NCBI GenBank assembly: GCA_037833965.1
Contig: AP031353.1
Location: 13,208,501-13,272,500 of the forward strand
Length of the DNA stretch: 64,000 bases
Reading direction: 5' to 3'
Origin: Marchantia polymorpha subsp. ruderalis
Lineage: Eukaryota; Streptophyta; Marchantiopsida; Marchantiales; Marchantiaceae
Below the pieces are notes generated by a model. The model saw only the letters and a program-made list of their open reading frames with translations. It did not search any database and had not been told where the DNA came from. The position numbers were made by a program, and so were the translations under genes. Numbering within the stretch: the stretch's first letter is position 1; every line of letters begins with the position of its first letter. This document shows, piece by piece, positions 61,263 through 64,000 of this stretch.

Positions 61263-64000
61263 ACATCAATACTAGAATTATTGTACTCACAACAACCTTA
61301 TTCATTATTTTGGTACTAAGCATATCTCTATACATAGAAGATCTGTAAAAGCAAAAAACAAGAAAAAATAGTAAATAATTTGACTAGTGCACTGTCCAAC
61401 TCAACTCAATTCAATTCATTAAGTGATGCTGATGTGCTATTAAAAGTACTCCCAACAGAAGAGAATAGTTTGTTTGTAAGGGAGATCAGTATGTTTCTGA
61501 CTCTCCATTAAGTAGGAGCGTTGTGAATTAATCTCAATTCCATAAGCAAAGCAATAACTCAATATTAGTAGAAATAAATAAGATTAAATCTATAAACAGG
61601 ATCCTTGGTGGCCAACGAGGCACTAGTTACAGAAGATTAGGAACTCGGGTTTGTGTCAGGCTGAGACGTGAAGCTGAAAATGCTATACATATTTTCAAAC
61701 AAAATTATATATTGAATGTTAGTAAATGAACACATGTCAGACAATTACCTTGCTGGTGATCACTTCCGAGGCTCTGATCACACCTTTGTTTGTTAGATTC
61801 GTGTGAAGTTGGAGGGAAGGTAATGCACTTGCACAATTTTCAAATGGGTCTCTGTTATGGAGTGGGAAGTAGCTATGCCAGTTTGATGTCAGTTTTAGTA
61901 ACTCTCAAAATATACATGAGGGTTAAGTGGCAACTAAGTCATCACAATTACTGATGGTGAGGGATCATCAAAAGTGGCTTGTCATTTAACTTCCGATTTT
62001 CAAAACTGACGCTATGCCACAAAAAGGTCAGAATCAGTTCTCTGGGTAAGGTGGATATCATGGGAGGATCAGAACGCCGAGGTATCCTCAAATCGAAGGC
62101 ACAGCATTGAAGTGATCCTCCTGCCTTGCCTTCATTCTAGACAAGTGAAAATACATCCAGCCTAGGTGTTTATGTAAGGAGTGGTGGTCCTTCAAATTAT
62201 GACACTTCTGTAAGAACCATGAGAGTCTACATTTGTTTGACAACAAGATCATGAATGATGTCGTCCAGAATGCAGCCCACCCCATGTTGCTCAAGTTTAT
62301 CTTGCATCTCCTATGCAAATGCAATTTTTTATATTTTATTTATTTATTCATAAAAATATTTATTTGCTTCCTTTGGATGGGACAGGTAATTACTCATTTT
62401 TTTAAACATTTCGAATTATGCATATATTGAAAAAATAATAAATAGATGATGCATATATGAAATCATTGTAATTATGATAATAGACCGATGAAGTTGCAAG
62501 ATTGAGAGATTATTTTTATCTTAAGAGTAAAATTACATTTCTGTGATTATATTTTTAACATGTTTGACATATCAGAAAATCTGGCAAACTTTTCCAAAGC
62601 ATATGTTGTGATATGTCAAAAAAATACTAAATTTCCAATTAACCTGTTAACTTATTAAATGAATATTATGTGAAAAATGATGAAATATTTTGGAAATTTT
62701 GATAATTGGAAATTCTATCAATAGTAATGATTAAAAAAGATTGCTAAGAAAATTTACGAAATAATATGTGTTGATTAAAAACCAATACTTATTTAATTGT
62801 GAATATTTATTTAATCAGATAATTTAAATTTTAATATGAATATTAAAAGAAAAATGATTTTTTTGAATCATGAAAATTTCATCAATCATTTCATCAAGAT
62901 TAATGAAATGAAATTTCGTGTATCAAATTTTATTTTAAATAGCTGAAATAATGTTTAGTTTTTACAGTTTAACTAAAGAATTTTTGAGCCAATGAATGTA
63001 TCATCAATTAGGGTGATGGTTGATTTTTTTTATAAAATTGAATAAATGCTAAGATATGGCGTTTTTTTTTTGTTTAGCTGAACATAAGACGTGTTCTTCA
63101 ATGCTTTTAATATTTCAAGATTTGACTTGTTGATGTGATTGCAAATAAAATTTCATGTTAATGTGATATTACTTTTCAAGTTTTTGGTGAAAAATATCAT
63201 TCACATGGGATAGGTCTGAAAAAAGCTTAATGTGAAAATCCATAGCAATGGGCTGATGTGTGCTCATGCATCTGTATAGATATAGATAGGATAAGTCTGA
63301 AAAAAGTTTCATATACAAAATCACAGCAATGAGCAGATCAGCATGCATGTTAATAGATAGATGTGTTATCATCGTCAAAGTAATGTGTGATGTATACAAC
63401 ATCATACATCTATTTTTCTATTATCTTGTTTTTTATCAAAATCTTATATTAGAAGTCTATTTATTAGCACAATAAGCAATCCTTGTTATTTCCGAAAATC
63501 ATTATTGTTCACATTGAACTTATGTTTGTCATCTTGCATGTTGAATTCTTCAGCCATTTTAACTTCCACCATACTCAGAAATTAAAAATTTCTCACTAAA
63601 TTCGACATATAAATGTTGAATTGAATAGCGGAATTTGGCGATCCAACTTTCCAGTTCTACAACTCTGCTATCATGTTTCAAATATCATACCTTTAAAAGT
63701 CTAAAGAGTCGGTTCAGTTCAATGTCGAATTATTATATTTTACATCTCCTCAAGCGACCAAGGAAACTGACATGACTCGTCTGAACAGAACATTCGCAAC
63801 AGTCATCAATTTTACCTCTTCGCACAAAGTCCTAACAAAGAGCTTCATTTCATAAGTGAGTTTCAAGATCCACAGCGTTAATATAGGAAGATGTCCAAGA
63901 CCTTCAAGAGCATTGTCGGTCTAAATATGCAGCAATTACTGTGGACAAACAATTAACATAAACATGTCTGGTTCGTGTACGGTATTCATAACGGTGGGAT
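61263..64000. other. AT-rich terminal stretch
   Basis: No gene was recognised. The part 62300-63180 is very AT-rich. Two diverged tandem copies of an 81-bp unit occur at about 63209-63289 and 63290-63370 (gataggtctgaaaaaagctt and gataagtctgaaaaaagttt, both followed by agcaatg-g-c-gat). Confidence 0.5.

Overview
The window reads as plant nuclear DNA, most likely a liverwort of the Marchantia type. It carries a pair of class III peroxidases with the classical four exons, three alpha-expansins, an F-box gene, a TORNADO1-like LRR-Roc-COR gene, and a decayed repeat-family gene that I recall (from memory only) as amplified in Marchantia polymorpha. Introns are GT-AG, spacers are long and AT-rich, and there is no operon structure, so a bacterial or organellar origin can be excluded.

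Layout. 1.2-6.1 kb (minus): an LRR-Roc-COR gene that looks broken. 6.1-13.5 kb: gene-poor, with several fold-back hairpins (two long adjacent ones at 8.71-8.86 kb), an AT-rich stretch and a 27-bp minisatellite of about 38 copies at 10.5-11.5 kb. 13.5-20.4 kb: two paralogous secreted peroxidases facing each other tail to tail. 20.4-26.7 kb: no recognisable gene, but a perfect 104-bp triplication. 26.7-32.0 kb (plus): two exons from the 3' end of a plant bromodomain-protein gene, separated by a 4.6-kb intron that holds the decayed repeat-family gene in the same orientation. 33.1-33.4 kb: a TIR element. 33.9-35.4 kb (minus): an intronless F-box gene. 36.1-36.6 kb (plus): a decayed ankyrin-repeat fragment. 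38.3-39.4, 44.5-45.5 and 49.1-50.2 kb (minus): three alpha-expansins. 50.2-53.3 kb: a GC-rich, microsatellite-rich stretch with a G-quadruplex-type run and a small ORF with extreme GC3. 57.3-58.9 kb (minus): an mpaB/rubber-oxygenase (DUF2236) family gene with a frame break at a slippery A-run. 60.7-61.3 kb (plus): a deleted Ty1/copia pol remnant. The last 2.7 kb is AT-rich and holds little.

Functionally the intact genes point to the cell wall: secreted peroxidases and three expansins. Nothing suggests co-regulation beyond local duplication. The striking general feature is how many loci are decayed (LRR-Roc-COR, repeat family, ankyrin, copia, possibly the oxygenase and the bromodomain gene), together with an unusual number of short, near-perfect inverted repeats with tiny loops in the spacers. 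All assignments rest on reading motifs by eye; no database search was possible.
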